Below, piece by piece: positions 1-10,512 of a stretch of DNA of 64,000 nucleotides (position 1 is its first letter; every line of letters starts with the position of its first letter). The stretch comes from Candidatus Omnitrophota bacterium. GTDB taxonomy: Bacteria > Hinthialibacterota > Hinthialibacteria > Hinthialibacterales > Hinthialibacteraceae. A program made the position numbers and the translations under genes. The notes beneath the pieces are model-generated. The model was not told the DNA's origin, did no database searches, and saw only the letters and a program-made list of their open reading frames with translations. The DNA is taken from NCBI GenBank assembly GCA_016934335.1, contig JAFGTC010000261.1:1-64000 (forward strand), read 5' to 3'.

Positions 1-2
1 AG

Positions 3-476
3 GTCGCGCTTCCCGCGGCCGCGCCGGCCTGGCGCTTTTATCTACTCCTGGTTCTCCTGACGGGGACGGTTGTCATGATGGCGTCCGGAAGGCATCTGTA
101 TCGGGAAAACGCCGTTTCTTTGCATCGAGCACGGATGGAAGCCAACACACAGACTTATTTATCCTTGGCGGGAGTCGCGCGATGGCGCGCATCGCAAGGC
201 CTGGGAATGGTTCAGGACGAGTCGCTCTCGCCGGGCGAAAAAGTATTCAAGAATGTCTGCGCCAGCTGCCACGCCTATGATGTGCGCCTGGTCGGGCCTC
301 CTCTCACCGAGATCGCTACAATCTATCCCGACAATCCGGCGGGCATTATTCAATGGGTCAAGAAGCCCGGCAAGAAGCGTCCCGATTATCCGCCAATGCC
401 CGCGATCGCTCTTTCTGAAGCGCAGCACAAAGCCGTTGCGCAATACATTCTCGACCGAGTCGTCGGCGGTGAGTGA
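3..476 (+). CDS. Membrane-anchored c-type cytochrome (5' end lies outside the window)
   Basis: The frame is open to the window edge and encodes a hydrophobic helix (WRFYLLLVLLTGTVVMM) followed by a CxxCH heme motif (VCASCHAYD) and a distal PPMPAI methionine region typical of cytochrome c. Confidence 0.8.
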   Translation, partial: VALPAAAPAWRFYLLLVLLTGTVVMMASGRHLYRENAVSLHRARMEANTQTYLSLAGVARWRASQGLGMVQDESLSPGEKVFKNVCASCHAYDVRLVGPPLTEIATIYPDNPAGIIQWVKKPGKKRPDYPPMPAIALSEAQHKAVAQYILDRVVGGE

Positions 477-521
477 TTTTTTTGGATAGGGCTCGAGGCT
501 TAGAAATAGGGAAATGTTTTT

Positions 522-567
522 AAAAAGCGGATGCGCATCGCCCCGGCGATGCGCATCCGCTTTTTTT
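522..567. terminator. Bidirectional intrinsic terminator between convergent genes
   Basis: Perfect 16-bp stem gcggatgcgcatcgcc/ggcgatgcgcatccgc flanked by A5 and T7, between the + cytochrome and the - glycosidase. Confidence 0.9.
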
Positions 568-590
568 CAGTTCAGAAATCTCTTTGGCTA

Positions 591-2576
591 TTAGTTCGCT
601 ACAGATTTCCAGATTTGATGAATCCGCTGCCGGCGATCGTCTTGAGATTCGCCGTATGATTCCATTAATTGAACAAATCCTTGATAGAGTCGTTGGGCGG
701 CGTCGCTGTAGCTTTGATCGGCGGCTTTTTGCGAGGCTTCCGGCAGAGGAGGCAAAGCAAGTCGGGCGCGCTCATGGATTACGTTGAAGCATTGGACGCC
801 CAAGCGGCAATGCGCCGCTTCGTAACTATCGCCCAATTGATTCGATTGGAGCGCCTGGTGCATCTTGAGCAGTGTTTTGCCGTTTTCATCCAGATTGGCA
901 GTCGATAAGGCCGTCTTCGCGGCGCGATTTGGGGAGACAGGGGCCGCCGCGTCTCCCCGCAAAATATGGATATTGGCATTAGAGGGAATGCTTTCATACG
1001 GCAGGGAGATCGAGCGTTCGTCAAAACGGCGCCAGGATTCGCCGTTGATCGTCACTTCGCGGATGCCGCCCGAACCGATGGCGGTCAGATAGATGCGTTT
1101 TTCGCCCAAGCGGATGGGGAATTTTTGTTTGATCTGCGTGATTGCATCGGGAATATGGGGGATGAGGGTTAGGCCTTCCGCCGTATATAAGTATTCAAAC
1201 AATCCGCGGATCATGGCCGCCGGGGGGCCGAACGAGTCGTAGCAGAGATTGATGGGCTCTTTGGGCTGATAGACTTTCGCGCCGAAATCGACCAGAGGAT
1301 TATCCATGCGGAATTGCCGGGCGAAGGTCAAAAGCTGCTTCATGGATCGCCGGATGTCTTCGTATTTTCCAAGACGGCTGTAGCCCATCATCATGCGCGC
1401 TTCGCATGTGGACCAATGCCCTCCATTAACCCATGTACCGAAACTCCACAACCAATTCCCGGCGGGGTCGAGATACATATCGTCCAAGCCGGGGCAGTTT
1501 GCAATGATAAAATCATGGGGGCGAAGTCCGGGGATGGAAGCGATTTTTTGATAGATTTTTTCGGCTTGTGCGTCGTCGACGACCCGGAAGCACATGGCGT
1601 CGTGGTTGGGCGAGGATTCAAAGTAGCCATGTTTTTCTGCGCCGTAAACGCCATGACGCAGGCCGCCGGGATCGATGGACTTCACGAAATAACCTTCGTC
1701 AGTCATGAGGGCGGGCAATCCCTGTTTGGCCAAATCGCGGCGCTTTGCGTAGAGTTTGACTTTCTCCGTTCGGCCCATCATGGATTCCAATTCGATGAGA
1801 CGATCCAGCGCGGCGATGGAGGTGATGGATAAGCCGGCTAGATAGGCTTTTCCAAACGTCCCATCTTCGTTTTTGCATCCCGCAAAACTGGGGGCGAGAA
1901 GATTGCCGGCCGGGCCGGCCAGGAAAAGATTGTTTTGAGGATCGCGCCGGGTTTCCAGAAAATCGGCGCAGCGCTCCAACTTGGGGAGATAGCGGGACAG
2001 GGCCTCTTGATCGCGGCTAATGAGAAGCAGTTCCGCCTGCATGAGCAGTCCGGCGGCGGTGAATTCCATCCCCCAGTCATGGATGTCGACGCGTCCGTCG
2101 CCTTGTTTGGCGATGAAATAGCCGGGGCGTGCGGCGTCGCAGAGGCAGCCGTCGGGAGGAATCCACTGGAAGTCTTTGAAAGGGCGAACTGTTTTACCAT
2201 CGCCCATCTGATCAAACCAAAGATCCTGCGAATTCTGGAGAAATGTGACAAAGGGCTCTTGAAGAAATGGAAGAGAACAATAGGTGGTTCCGTAGCTGTT
2301 TTGAATCCACCATGCATCCCATGTCGGGCCTTCCACGAGGCCGTTCCAGGAGGGCATGTACATCATGGACATGTTTTGAAATTCGGGATCGGGGGCAAAC
2401 ATGCGCCGGGAGACGTCGAGCAGTTCGAGGTATTCCACATCGCCGTTGCCGGAGTAATATACGCCGTCGAAGGCATCGGCGTGAATGCAGCTGTTGAAGA
2501 CCGGCATAAGCCCCATAAATGAAACAAGGCTCAGGCAAATCGTGAAGCGTTTCATTTTTCTTCTCCTCCAAAACAC
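591..2576 (-). CDS. Secreted six-hairpin glycosidase-like protein
   Basis: 661 aa ORF with an N-terminal signal sequence. The WDAWWIQNSYGT...W(S)FGTWVNGGHWSTCEARM and C-terminal beta-domain pattern resembles alpha/alpha-toroid glycosidases. Confidence 0.6.
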   Translation of the reverse strand: MFWRRRKMKRFTICLSLVSFMGLMPVFNSCIHADAFDGVYYSGNGDVEYLELLDVSRRMFAPDPEFQNMSMMYMPSWNGLVEGPTWDAWWIQNSYGTTYCSLPFLQEPFVTFLQNSQDLWFDQMGDGKTVRPFKDFQWIPPDGCLCDAARPGYFIAKQGDGRVDIHDWGMEFTAAGLLMQAELLLISRDQEALSRYLPKLERCADFLETRRDPQNNLFLAGPAGNLLAPSFAGCKNEDGTFGKAYLAGLSITSIAALDRLIELESMMGRTEKVKLYAKRRDLAKQGLPALMTDEGYFVKSIDPGGLRHGVYGAEKHGYFESSPNHDAMCFRVVDDAQAEKIYQKIASIPGLRPHDFIIANCPGLDDMYLDPAGNWLWSFGTWVNGGHWSTCEARMMMGYSRLGKYEDIRRSMKQLLTFARQFRMDNPLVDFGAKVYQPKEPINLCYDSFGPPAAMIRGLFEYLYTAEGLTLIPHIPDAITQIKQKFPIRLGEKRIYLTAIGSGGIREVTINGESWRRFDERSISLPYESIPSNANIHILRGDAAAPVSPNRAAKTALSTANLDENGKTLLKMHQALQSNQLGDSYEAAHCRLGVQCFNVIHERARLALPPLPEASQKAADQSYSDAAQRLYQGFVQLMESYGESQDDRRQRIHQIWKSVAN

Positions 2577-2583
2577 TCAGGTT

Positions 2584-4371
2584 TTATTCTTCGATTTTGT
2601 CATCGGGAAACGAACAGAATCCTCGATAGGCGTAACGGAAGGCAAGGCCTGTTATGATCGAAACAAGGACAGCCCATTTTACCACATCCCAGCGCGCCAC
2701 ATAAAGGCAGGAAAAAGCGATGATGGCGGAGGAAATCGCCGTCGCACCCAACAGCGCAACGCCTAAACCTTTTAAGATGGGAGAACCGCCGTAACTTTCC
2801 ATACCGGCTTTTCGGGCGATGGGGCCCCACCAGCCGAATGGACGAGCGCGTTTGTAGAACTCGATCAATACCTCGTCGGGATCGGGTTGGGTGCATAACG
2901 CCGTCACAACCCATAAAACCAGCGTTGCTCCCATTGAGAGGAAGACGACGAGATATTCCGAATCCGCATCGGGGAACAGGCAGGGGATGAGGATGAATTT
3001 ATTGAATAGAAAAAGAACCGGTCCGCCGAAGGAGGCGGCGATGCGCGCTTTGGCATTAAACCTCCACCACCACCATTGCCCCCAATTGGCCGTTAATTCG
3101 GCGGAGGAAAGACCCAGCATAAATACGGAGATATCGATTACATTTTCCGCCACAGTCGCCACGGTGATCGCCAGGGAGATGATCACGAAGGTTACGATTC
3201 TGCCGACGTTGAGGTAATGGCGCATGCTTTTGTTTTTGGCGAAGCAGCGCCGATAAATGTCGTTAAGAAAAACCTGCGAGCCGAAATTCAGATTCGAATC
3301 GACCGTCGACATGATGGAAGCGCCGAGAGAAATCATGGCTAATCCCAGCAGGCCGGCCGGCATGTAATGCCCGAGAAGCATGCCGTAGGCCAGTTCTTTA
3401 TTGATTTGACCGTCGTGCAGGCCCGGCCATTTCACCATGGCGCCCAAAGCGGGTAAGGTTAAAATCGCCAGCATGAAGAATAGAACGATTTCCGTCCAAA
3501 TATACATTTTGGAGGCTTCGCGGGTGTTGCGGCAGGATAAGACGCGCTGGCCTTCCATGGCGCCGGCCATGGGCGCGACGTCGCCGCCGTAGCCGACGGC
3601 GGTTCCCAGAGTCCAAGCGATGACGCCGACGACGCCCAGCAGTTCGTGGCTGGCGGGAGGATGCCAGCTCACGACGGACGGTCCAAATTGATCAACCAAT
3701 GCTGTATACAATCCCATAGGACCGCCAAAGTCATTCCAGACCAGCGCCATCAGCAGCAGCGATGCGCAGATCATGACCAGGCATTGGATCAAATCCGAAA
3801 CGACGACGCCCACATACCCCGATAAAATCACGTAGAGTAGAATCACGGGGATGACGACAGTGAAGGTTTCCCATTTTTCCCAGCCCAGGATCGAATGGGA
3901 GACTTTGTGCAGACCGAGCAATCCCGCGCCGGTCCAGGCCACGACGGCGATGAAGGCGCTGCGAAGGGCCACCCAGATTCGGACGGTCGTCGCGAGGCCT
4001 CCCGAGAATCGGAATTCGTAAAACTCGGGCGAGGTGAATATTTTGAGTTGGCGCCAGAAGGCGGCGAACAAGACGGCGCCGATCATGAGGGCCAGGCTGA
4101 ACCGGCTGATATACCACCAGCAGATAAACAGGCCGCAGATGACCGTCATGCCGCAATAGGCGGGGGCGACGTCGGCGTTCATGCATGTCGCCGAATAAGA
4201 GACGCCGTTCAGCCAGCCTGGCAATTTTCGACCTGCCAGAAAATAGTTATCGATGTCTTTTTGGGCGAAGCGGCGATAGTACAAGCCCAAGACGATCAAA
4301 CCAAACATATAGACGGCCATTACAATGTAATCGGCCAATTCCAAACGAACGGTGGGCATAAGATCCTGCAT
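2584..4371 (-). CDS. Sodium:solute symporter (SSS family)
   Basis: 595 aa polytopic ORF with SSS-type text (YFLAGRKLPGWLNGVSYSATCMNADVAPAYCG, GLAMISLGASIMSTVDSNLNFGSQVFLNDIYRR). Confidence 0.9.
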   Translation of the reverse strand: MQDLMPTVRLELADYIVMAVYMFGLIVLGLYYRRFAQKDIDNYFLAGRKLPGWLNGVSYSATCMNADVAPAYCGMTVICGLFICWWYISRFSLALMIGAVLFAAFWRQLKIFTSPEFYEFRFSGGLATTVRIWVALRSAFIAVVAWTGAGLLGLHKVSHSILGWEKWETFTVVIPVILLYVILSGYVGVVVSDLIQCLVMICASLLLMALVWNDFGGPMGLYTALVDQFGPSVVSWHPPASHELLGVVGVIAWTLGTAVGYGGDVAPMAGAMEGQRVLSCRNTREASKMYIWTEIVLFFMLAILTLPALGAMVKWPGLHDGQINKELAYGMLLGHYMPAGLLGLAMISLGASIMSTVDSNLNFGSQVFLNDIYRRCFAKNKSMRHYLNVGRIVTFVIISLAITVATVAENVIDISVFMLGLSSAELTANWGQWWWWRFNAKARIAASFGGPVLFLFNKFILIPCLFPDADSEYLVVFLSMGATLVLWVVTALCTQPDPDEVLIEFYKRARPFGWWGPIARKAGMESYGGSPILKGLGVALLGATAISSAIIAFSCLYVARWDVVKWAVLVSIITGLAFRYAYRGFCSFPDDKIEE

Positions 4372-4399
4372 GGTAAAACTCTTTCAACTGTCTTTCTTA

Positions 4400-5587
4400 T
4401 CAAGATGCAACCGCATTGCGAGCGAGTAGGTCTAGTTCAATGGAACAGCGGTGCAGCGCGCGGGGGACGTGAAAACACCCCTTCCATTTTCCGCCTTTCA
4501 AGGGAAGAAGAACTTCGCCTCGCCGATTCAAGTATCCATACCATTCTCCATACTCGGGATCGCTGAAATGAGACCAACTGTATTCGTGAATTTTCTCGAA
4601 CCATGTCCAGCATTCTTGTTTGCCGGTCAGACGGAATCCCATCAAAAGAGCAATCAAGGCTTCTAAATGAACCCACCAGAGTTTTTGATCCCATTCCAAT
4701 TGCTGCGGAGGCTTTTGATCGAGATCAAGGAAGTAAAAGACGCCTTCGTGGACGGGATCCCAGCCGAATTTCAAGATGCTGAGCGTCGTTTCCACGCACA
4801 AATCGATCAGTTTCCGGTCATTGCGCTTTTGGGCGATATCCATGAGGAACCACATGGCTTCGATGCCGTGACCCGGGATGGAAATGCGTCCTTCGAAGTG
4901 ATCCACCTTCGAGCCGTCAGGATCTCGATTTTCATGCAAGAGGAGACGATCCCGGTCTAAGAAGACGTTGATGATTTCATCAAGGCATCGCGAGACGGTT
5001 TCTTCTTGGAGAGTCGAATCGAGAACGCCTTCCATTTCCATGCATAAATTGGAGAGGATCATGGGGAAGGCCAGCGCTTTGAGCGGCCGCGTTCCCGGAT
5101 ATAGTTTGTTGTATTTCCCTTTGGGGTTGTCCAACCGGTTCAGGATATTCTGGAAGGTTGAGAGAGCGATGTCTCGAGATTGGCTGCAACCCGCCGCACG
5201 CGCATATTGACTGAAGGCCATGGCGGCGAAGCAATCCGAAAAGATATTATAGGGCTGCACCAGAGGGCGGCCTTCTCGATCCAGGGAGAAATACCAGTTT
5301 CCCTCTTCGTCGCGGCCGTGTTGTTGAAGAAAATCAGCGCCGCATTTGGCGGTTTCGAGCCAGGCGGGATTGGGTTCAACATGATTGTACAGATGCGAAA
5401 ACATCCAAACCTGGCGCGCCTGCAGCCAAAGGAATTTATCGGTTTCAAAGACTTCGCCGCTCCGGTTTAAGCAGGTGAAATATCCGCCGAACTCCTTATC
5501 GATCGAATAGCGCATCCAAAAAGGAAGCACATCGTCAAAAAGAGTCGTCTTGTAGAGCGAGCATAATGTTTGCAGTTGATTTTTCAT
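4400..5587 (-). CDS. N-acylglucosamine 2-epimerase (AGE) family sugar epimerase
   Basis: 395 aa; [35 protein letters not shown] and [15 protein letters not shown] are typical of AGE/RnBP-fold epimerases. Confidence 0.88.
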   Translation of the reverse strand: MKNQLQTLCSLYKTTLFDDVLPFWMRYSIDKEFGGYFTCLNRSGEVFETDKFLWLQARQVWMFSHLYNHVEPNPAWLETAKCGADFLQQHGRDEEGNWYFSLDREGRPLVQPYNIFSDCFAAMAFSQYARAAGCSQSRDIALSTFQNILNRLDNPKGKYNKLYPGTRPLKALAFPMILSNLCMEMEGVLDSTLQEETVSRCLDEIINVFLDRDRLLLHENRDPDGSKVDHFEGRISIPGHGIEAMWFLMDIAQKRNDRKLIDLCVETTLSILKFGWDPVHEGVFYFLDLDQKPPQQLEWDQKLWWVHLEALIALLMGFRLTGKQECWTWFEKIHEYSWSHFSDPEYGEWYGYLNRRGEVLLPLKGGKWKGCFHVPRALHRCSIELDLLARNAVAS

Positions 5588-5613
5588 GATTCTATCTTCT
5601 ACTATTCGTTCTT

Positions 5614-7053
5614 CTACTCTCCGCCGCGTTTCAATCCCAAAGAATTTCGCTTCGTCTTGTAGAATTTTTTGTATTCTTCATACAACTGGACAGTCGCCCG
5701 TCCTCCCGGATGAACGCTGGATTCCGGAGCGTTCATCAGACCGGGGAATTGGTAGCACAGAATTTTTTCAAAGATGGGGAAGCGTAAAAGATCGTCGATC
5801 AATCCTTTGATGGGGCGGGGGTACAGTTCGCCCTGCGATCCGAAGAGAAATACTTCCATATCCATCCACAAATGACCGCCTTCTTCATCGCATATATTCT
5901 GAAGCCAGGCCGCCGCATCTTCGCCGGTTACGTCGCCCTGGGGCATGCGATGAAATCCGAAGGGGCACACGATATCGCAGCAGCGGACGAGTTGGCGCCA
6001 CGCCGCCTCCGTTTGGGTTACGAAGTGGCAGTTGGTCGCCAGCATGATGGGCTTGTGAGGCGCGAAGCGATGGACATGAGTTCGGAATTGTTGAAAGAAC
6101 TCGATGATTTCTTTTTGGTATTGAGCGATCTCCTGCGGAGAATCGTTGGCGGAGACGTGAATAAATCCGGGCGTCTCTTCGGAAATATACCATCCATAAA
6201 AAGAGGGGTGATGACCGTATTTTTGCCAAAGCTCATCGGCGACTTCGCAGTGCCAGCGAAGCGAATCGGCGGAAAAATCGAACCAGGCGTATAGCCCCAC
6301 GCCCATAAAAACATGCATGTTCAAGGCGTCCGCCTGCGAAAGAACCGCTTCGACAGGATCGCGGGCGGCGATGTCCATTCGACCGGGATACAGATGGGAG
6401 GGATAGAAGGCTCTGCCATGGTAGCCGTTTTCGGGGATGTCGTGTTTGTTGTAATAAACCTGATTTCGGAATGTTTCTTGGATGACGATGATATTCATTC
6501 CGATTTCGTGCATCCCGCGCACCAGTTCCTTCCATTGATCGTCAGTGAGCGTCCGGATGTCGCGATTCCAAAGTTTGCCTTCCGTCTCGCTCCAATGATA
6601 GAAACCCATCCAAGCGCCGTCGATCTGCTGAGTGGAGCGAACCGTGGAAGAGACGATTTCGATGGATTGAGAGGCTGCGTAAGATTGAGAGCCGTTCGTC
6701 GCCGAAAAAACGATGTGATGGGCGCTCTCATATCCCTTGGGCTTCCATGGAACCTTAACGCCTTCCCAGGATCGGGGGGCGACGACCGTTTTCCCCTGTT
6801 GGATGTGATCCGTACGATTTGGAGAAGCCGCCGAAAAGGACCAGTGGAACGTTTGCGTCGCATCGGATGGATTGTAAAGTGCGCTGCGCAGATCCACTCT
6901 TATATTCTGAGTAAACGGCGAAGGGGGCGTCAGTGTGATCGACGGCGTCCATTCTTTCTCGGAGGCCGCTTCCAGGCGGCCGCTGAAAAAGAAAGTCAAG
7001 ATCATCAGGGAATAAGCCAACCGACGCGCGCTGATGAAAGAATGACTCTGCAT
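5614..7053 (-). CDS. Secreted TIM-barrel protein, DUF4434-like glycosidase
   Basis: The signal peptide begins at internal Met [25 protein letters not shown] (start corrected from 7119 to 7053, which removes overlap with the upstream gene). It contains [49 protein letters not shown]. Confidence 0.65.
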   Translation of the reverse strand: MQSHSFISARRLAYSLMILTFFFSGRLEAASEKEWTPSITLTPPSPFTQNIRVDLRSALYNPSDATQTFHWSFSAASPNRTDHIQQGKTVVAPRSWEGVKVPWKPKGYESAHHIVFSATNGSQSYAASQSIEIVSSTVRSTQQIDGAWMGFYHWSETEGKLWNRDIRTLTDDQWKELVRGMHEIGMNIIVIQETFRNQVYYNKHDIPENGYHGRAFYPSHLYPGRMDIAARDPVEAVLSQADALNMHVFMGVGLYAWFDFSADSLRWHCEVADELWQKYGHHPSFYGWYISEETPGFIHVSANDSPQEIAQYQKEIIEFFQQFRTHVHRFAPHKPIMLATNCHFVTQTEAAWRQLVRCCDIVCPFGFHRMPQGDVTGEDAAAWLQNICDEEGGHLWMDMEVFLFGSQGELYPRPIKGLIDDLLRFPIFEKILCYQFPGLMNAPESSVHPGGRATVQLYEEYKKFYKTKRNSLGLKRGGE

Positions 7054-7060
7054 TGCCGAT

Positions 7061-9781
7061 TTAATCCTCGCTTTCTGTTTGAGGATTGACGATGATTTCA
7101 TCCACGAACAACCATGCATTTCTCCCGCGGGAGGGATGCCACTCGGGCATCATACCAAGATTTTTCGCTTGGATCAAAACATAGCGAGCGGTTGTGTTCG
7201 TTAAAGAAGTGGAGAATTCATGCGCCAGCGGGCCTTCTTTGCGACGGGAAACATCATGCGTCAGCGTTTGGATTTTCTGGAAATGATCGCCATCCGACGA
7301 GATCGAGATTTCCACGCACTCCGGAAGAAAGATGCCGACATCGACCTGCTGCAGACAACGCAGTTTAATTTCTGTTAGATTTATGGCGCCGCCAAGATCA
7401 ATGACGGCGTCCAAATCGTCGCCTAAATAGCCTTGCCATGAAGAATCGGGGTAGCGATCTTTGGCTAAGAATCCATCCACAAGGGCTTTCTTTCCCAGGG
7501 CTGGATAGGAGGGGCTGTAATCGGTGCGAAGTTCGATGGATTTTCCTTTCGCCGCATGATCGATCATCTTGGGTTTTGGCGTCTGATCGCCTCCGCGGAA
7601 GAAAATGGGGTGCAGTTTGGAGAAATGTTTTTCAATTTCGCTCGATTCCGTCAAATCCCACAAGGAAGTGTTTTTGTGTCGGAGGCCCAGCACAGCGACA
7701 ATCCAGCCCTGCGTCCAACCGGATTCGATGCACCAGGCGCCCCAGCCGGCATCGGCGTTGCTCGCCCAATATTCCCAGCGATTGAAATCGAAGGCGCGGA
7801 ACCATCCGCCGTCCAGTTCTTTTTGACGCTTTGAAAAGATCTGAATGCGGCACAAGAATTCCGCCAATCGGTCGCAGGCGTTTTGGTAGTAGGGGTCGCC
7901 GGTGGCGCAGGCCGCCTCGTGCAAGCCGAGAAAAGCGAAATTGGATGTGTACAGCAAGTCGCAGACGGCGTCTCCGTTTTGCTGGATCAAGGGCGTTTCG
8001 CCGGTTCCGTACGCTTCATTGGATTGCGGGGGGCGCAGCGAGCCTTTGTTAAGATCGCCCAATTCTTCGCGCAGGGCGCCGCTTTCATCTTGCAGCGCGA
8101 GTAATTCACCGGCCATCTGTTTCAGCCAGGCGCGATGCTCGGGCGTATCTTCGATGCGAACCAGCCAGGAAAGAGGGAGCAGCATTCTGGCGCGCTCCTG
8201 TTGGATTCCATTGGTCCAGCGCCAGCCGTCCGGGTACGATTCCATGGTGATTTGGATGGCGGTTTTGGCTTTGTCTAAAAACGGTTTATAGCCGGTTTGG
8301 TGATAGGCCCACAGATAGCAGGCCCACAGATAGGCCTGGTAGTGCGGGGCCACGCTTGTTATGGATTCTTCGAAGTAATGGCGCCAGCCGTTTTGCTCTA
8401 GATTCGGGATGTCGATGCGATCATGCCGGAAACCAAGCGCGCCCGTCGTGCGCAGGCTTCCCAGCAGGCATTTAAGGATTCCTTCATCCCACCGATCCGA
8501 TTCCATTAAACCGGCTGCGGCCATAGTGGCCAACATCACTCGAGCCATGTCGTCGCCGTAGGTCGCTTTTTCCCATGTCCAATTGGTGACGCCCCAGGCT
8601 ATCAAGCCGAATGCAGGGTGGCTGGGATCGCTGCGAACGCCCTGCTGCGCGCATGAATTGAAGTAGACGTAATCCAGCAAATTTTCGGCGTAATCAAAAT
8701 AAGGGTGATTGGCCTGCGCATTGAAATCCCGGCCGAACGCCAATCCCATGGCCGCTTCGGACATGCAGTCGCTGCGCCGAATGATGCGCTGCATCTGCGT
8801 ACCGTTGTATAGGATCTGTGCGCTGTATCCCTCTAAGAAGCCGTGCGAGCCGTCTCCAATGGACAAATTATCAGGAAGCACGCGCGATTCCGAATTCATC
8901 CACCCTGCCGCATAATGTTGAGGGTCAGTGTATCCCTCTTCCAGATGCCTGGCGATTCGCTCTTCATCGGAGGGATCGACCAGCAGCCGCGAATGGACGA
9001 ACCAATCCGCGCCCCGCTGTAAGGCGATTCTCTCCGCTTGTTCGGGGATTTCCCGGCGTTTTGTATAAGTGGGGCGAACATCCTGTTCCCATTGTAAAAC
9101 GGGGATATCCTGACCGCTCAAATCGCTCAGGATGGTTTTCCATACGGTCTGCCAGGATTTATACGGGGAGTAGCGAGCCGTTACGAACTGGCTAAGTTTG
9201 GTCGCTGCGATCCAGGCGTCTTGTTGAGGATGTTTGAAGAGCACCGGCGCCGAGTTTTCCGGGAGGTCGTAGACGGCTCGATCGAATCCTGCGACGCGCG
9301 CGACGACGATCATTCCGCTTTTTACATCTACATCGTAATAATGGCAATCGTTGATGGCTAAGATGCTCATGGAAGGCAGGGAGGGCCCAAAATCTTCGGA
9401 AGCGATTACGCCCCGCTCCCATTTTGTGGTGTGATCCTCTCCGAGGATTATGTTCGGAATCGATTCGGGATATTCCACAAAGAGTTTGAGCCCTTTTTTC
9501 TTCGCTTCGCTCCAGAGAGAATCTTGAACTTTTGTTTTGCTGAACGGATATCCATCCGCCAGGATGAAGACGACGCTCTTATCGCCGGCGCGCCGAACGG
9601 CCTGCTCGGGCGAATCGAACCGTTCGCATTTAAAACCGTTTTCCTGCATGACGCGCAGCAGATCGTTGTCCGCCTGGCATGCAAAGTTCCATAATTCCTG
9701 AGCCGGCAGGCTTGCGGCCGCTCCTGCGATAATCAGGCATGCTGTAAAAACATATCGTTTTATAATGCGAAGCCAAAACAT
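7061..9781 (-). CDS. Large secreted protein with a helical glycosidase-like core and C-terminal F5/8 type C (discoidin)-like domain
   Basis: 906 aa; signal peptide; C-terminal KALVDGFLAKDRYPDSSWQGYLGDDLDAVIDLGGAINLTEIKLRCLQQ...RYVLIQAKNLGMMP looks discoidin-like. Confidence 0.6.
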   Translation of the reverse strand: MFWLRIIKRYVFTACLIIAGAAASLPAQELWNFACQADNDLLRVMQENGFKCERFDSPEQAVRRAGDKSVVFILADGYPFSKTKVQDSLWSEAKKKGLKLFVEYPESIPNIILGEDHTTKWERGVIASEDFGPSLPSMSILAINDCHYYDVDVKSGMIVVARVAGFDRAVYDLPENSAPVLFKHPQQDAWIAATKLSQFVTARYSPYKSWQTVWKTILSDLSGQDIPVLQWEQDVRPTYTKRREIPEQAERIALQRGADWFVHSRLLVDPSDEERIARHLEEGYTDPQHYAAGWMNSESRVLPDNLSIGDGSHGFLEGYSAQILYNGTQMQRIIRRSDCMSEAAMGLAFGRDFNAQANHPYFDYAENLLDYVYFNSCAQQGVRSDPSHPAFGLIAWGVTNWTWEKATYGDDMARVMLATMAAAGLMESDRWDEGILKCLLGSLRTTGALGFRHDRIDIPNLEQNGWRHYFEESITSVAPHYQAYLWACYLWAYHQTGYKPFLDKAKTAIQITMESYPDGWRWTNGIQQERARMLLPLSWLVRIEDTPEHRAWLKQMAGELLALQDESGALREELGDLNKGSLRPPQSNEAYGTGETPLIQQNGDAVCDLLYTSNFAFLGLHEAACATGDPYYQNACDRLAEFLCRIQIFSKRQKELDGGWFRAFDFNRWEYWASNADAGWGAWCIESGWTQGWIVAVLGLRHKNTSLWDLTESSEIEKHFSKLHPIFFRGGDQTPKPKMIDHAAKGKSIELRTDYSPSYPALGKKALVDGFLAKDRYPDSSWQGYLGDDLDAVIDLGGAINLTEIKLRCLQQVDVGIFLPECVEISISSDGDHFQKIQTLTHDVSRRKEGPLAHEFSTSLTNTTARYVLIQAKNLGMMPEWHPSRGRNAWLFVDEIIVNPQTESED

Positions 9782-9846
9782 AAGAATCTCCTACTCTTCT
9801 GAAAACGATGTTAAGTCAGCGGAAAGACAAAACGGATAATGGCGAT

Positions 9847-10419
9847 TCAGTTCGAATTACCTTGGGCGCCGGGTGTGAATCGATAGATGTCGCCTTCGGA
9901 AATCAATCCATTGGAAGAATTGTAAGGAAACAGTCCTGATTGTGAAGCGATGTCCTCGTGGCGATCCGGACCAGAACTGACTGTCAACATATGAGCGCCG
10001 CTGTTCACTGCATCCACCACCGGCTGCCCGCCCCAATTCATGCCTTGTTTTACGACCTGGTACACATTCCATCCCGGATACCAATGGTCGTGCTCGCCGG
10101 GTCGCTGCGCTTCGTCTTTGATTACAAAGACATCCACGGGAATTGAAGTGAGATAGGAAATCGGGGAGGTGAGTCTGGGATAGATAAAATAAGACGCCCA
10201 GACGGTTCCGCCGCCGTAGGGATAGTTGTTATTGTCCAAGCGATACATTTCGAAGCCGGTGGATATAGCTTTCATGTCGCTGTAGCAGCGTGCGACTTTG
10301 GCCCGGATCTGCGCATTGAGAAAATTGGGAACAGCGATCGAGGCTAAAATTCCGATGATCGCGACGACGATTAATAATTCAATCAAGGTGAATCCCGCGC
10401 GGTGCAAATTCTTATACAT
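9847..10419 (-). CDS. Type II secretion-like pseudopilin (prepilin N-methylation motif)
   Basis: N-terminal GFTLIELLIVVAIIGILASIAVPNFLNAQIRAKVARCYSDMKAI; C-terminal SNGLISEGDIYRF. Confidence 0.92.
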   Translation of the reverse strand: MYKNLHRAGFTLIELLIVVAIIGILASIAVPNFLNAQIRAKVARCYSDMKAISTGFEMYRLDNNNYPYGGGTVWASYFIYPRLTSPISYLTSIPVDVFVIKDEAQRPGEHDHWYPGWNVYQVVKQGMNWGGQPVVDAVNSGAHMLTVSSGPDRHEDIASQSGLFPYNSSNGLISEGDIYRFTPGAQGNSN

Positions 10420-10455
10420 TATGGTGAATCTCCTTAGAAATAAAATGAAAAGAAA

Positions 10456-10491
10456 GGGAGCAGCCTTTTGCCGAAGCGAACGGCCGCTCCC
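10456..10491 (-). terminator. Intrinsic terminator downstream of the LamG gene
   Basis: gggagcagcc...ggccgctccc (one mismatch). On the - strand it is followed by CTTTCTTTTCATTTT. Confidence 0.65.
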
Positions 10492-10512
10492 ATGTGTTTG
10501 TTAGATTATGAA

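Noticed and set aside
7054-7119. Extended N terminus of the DUF4434-like ORF
   Set aside because: Overlaps the upstream gene; the internal Met at 7053 begins a clear signal peptide.
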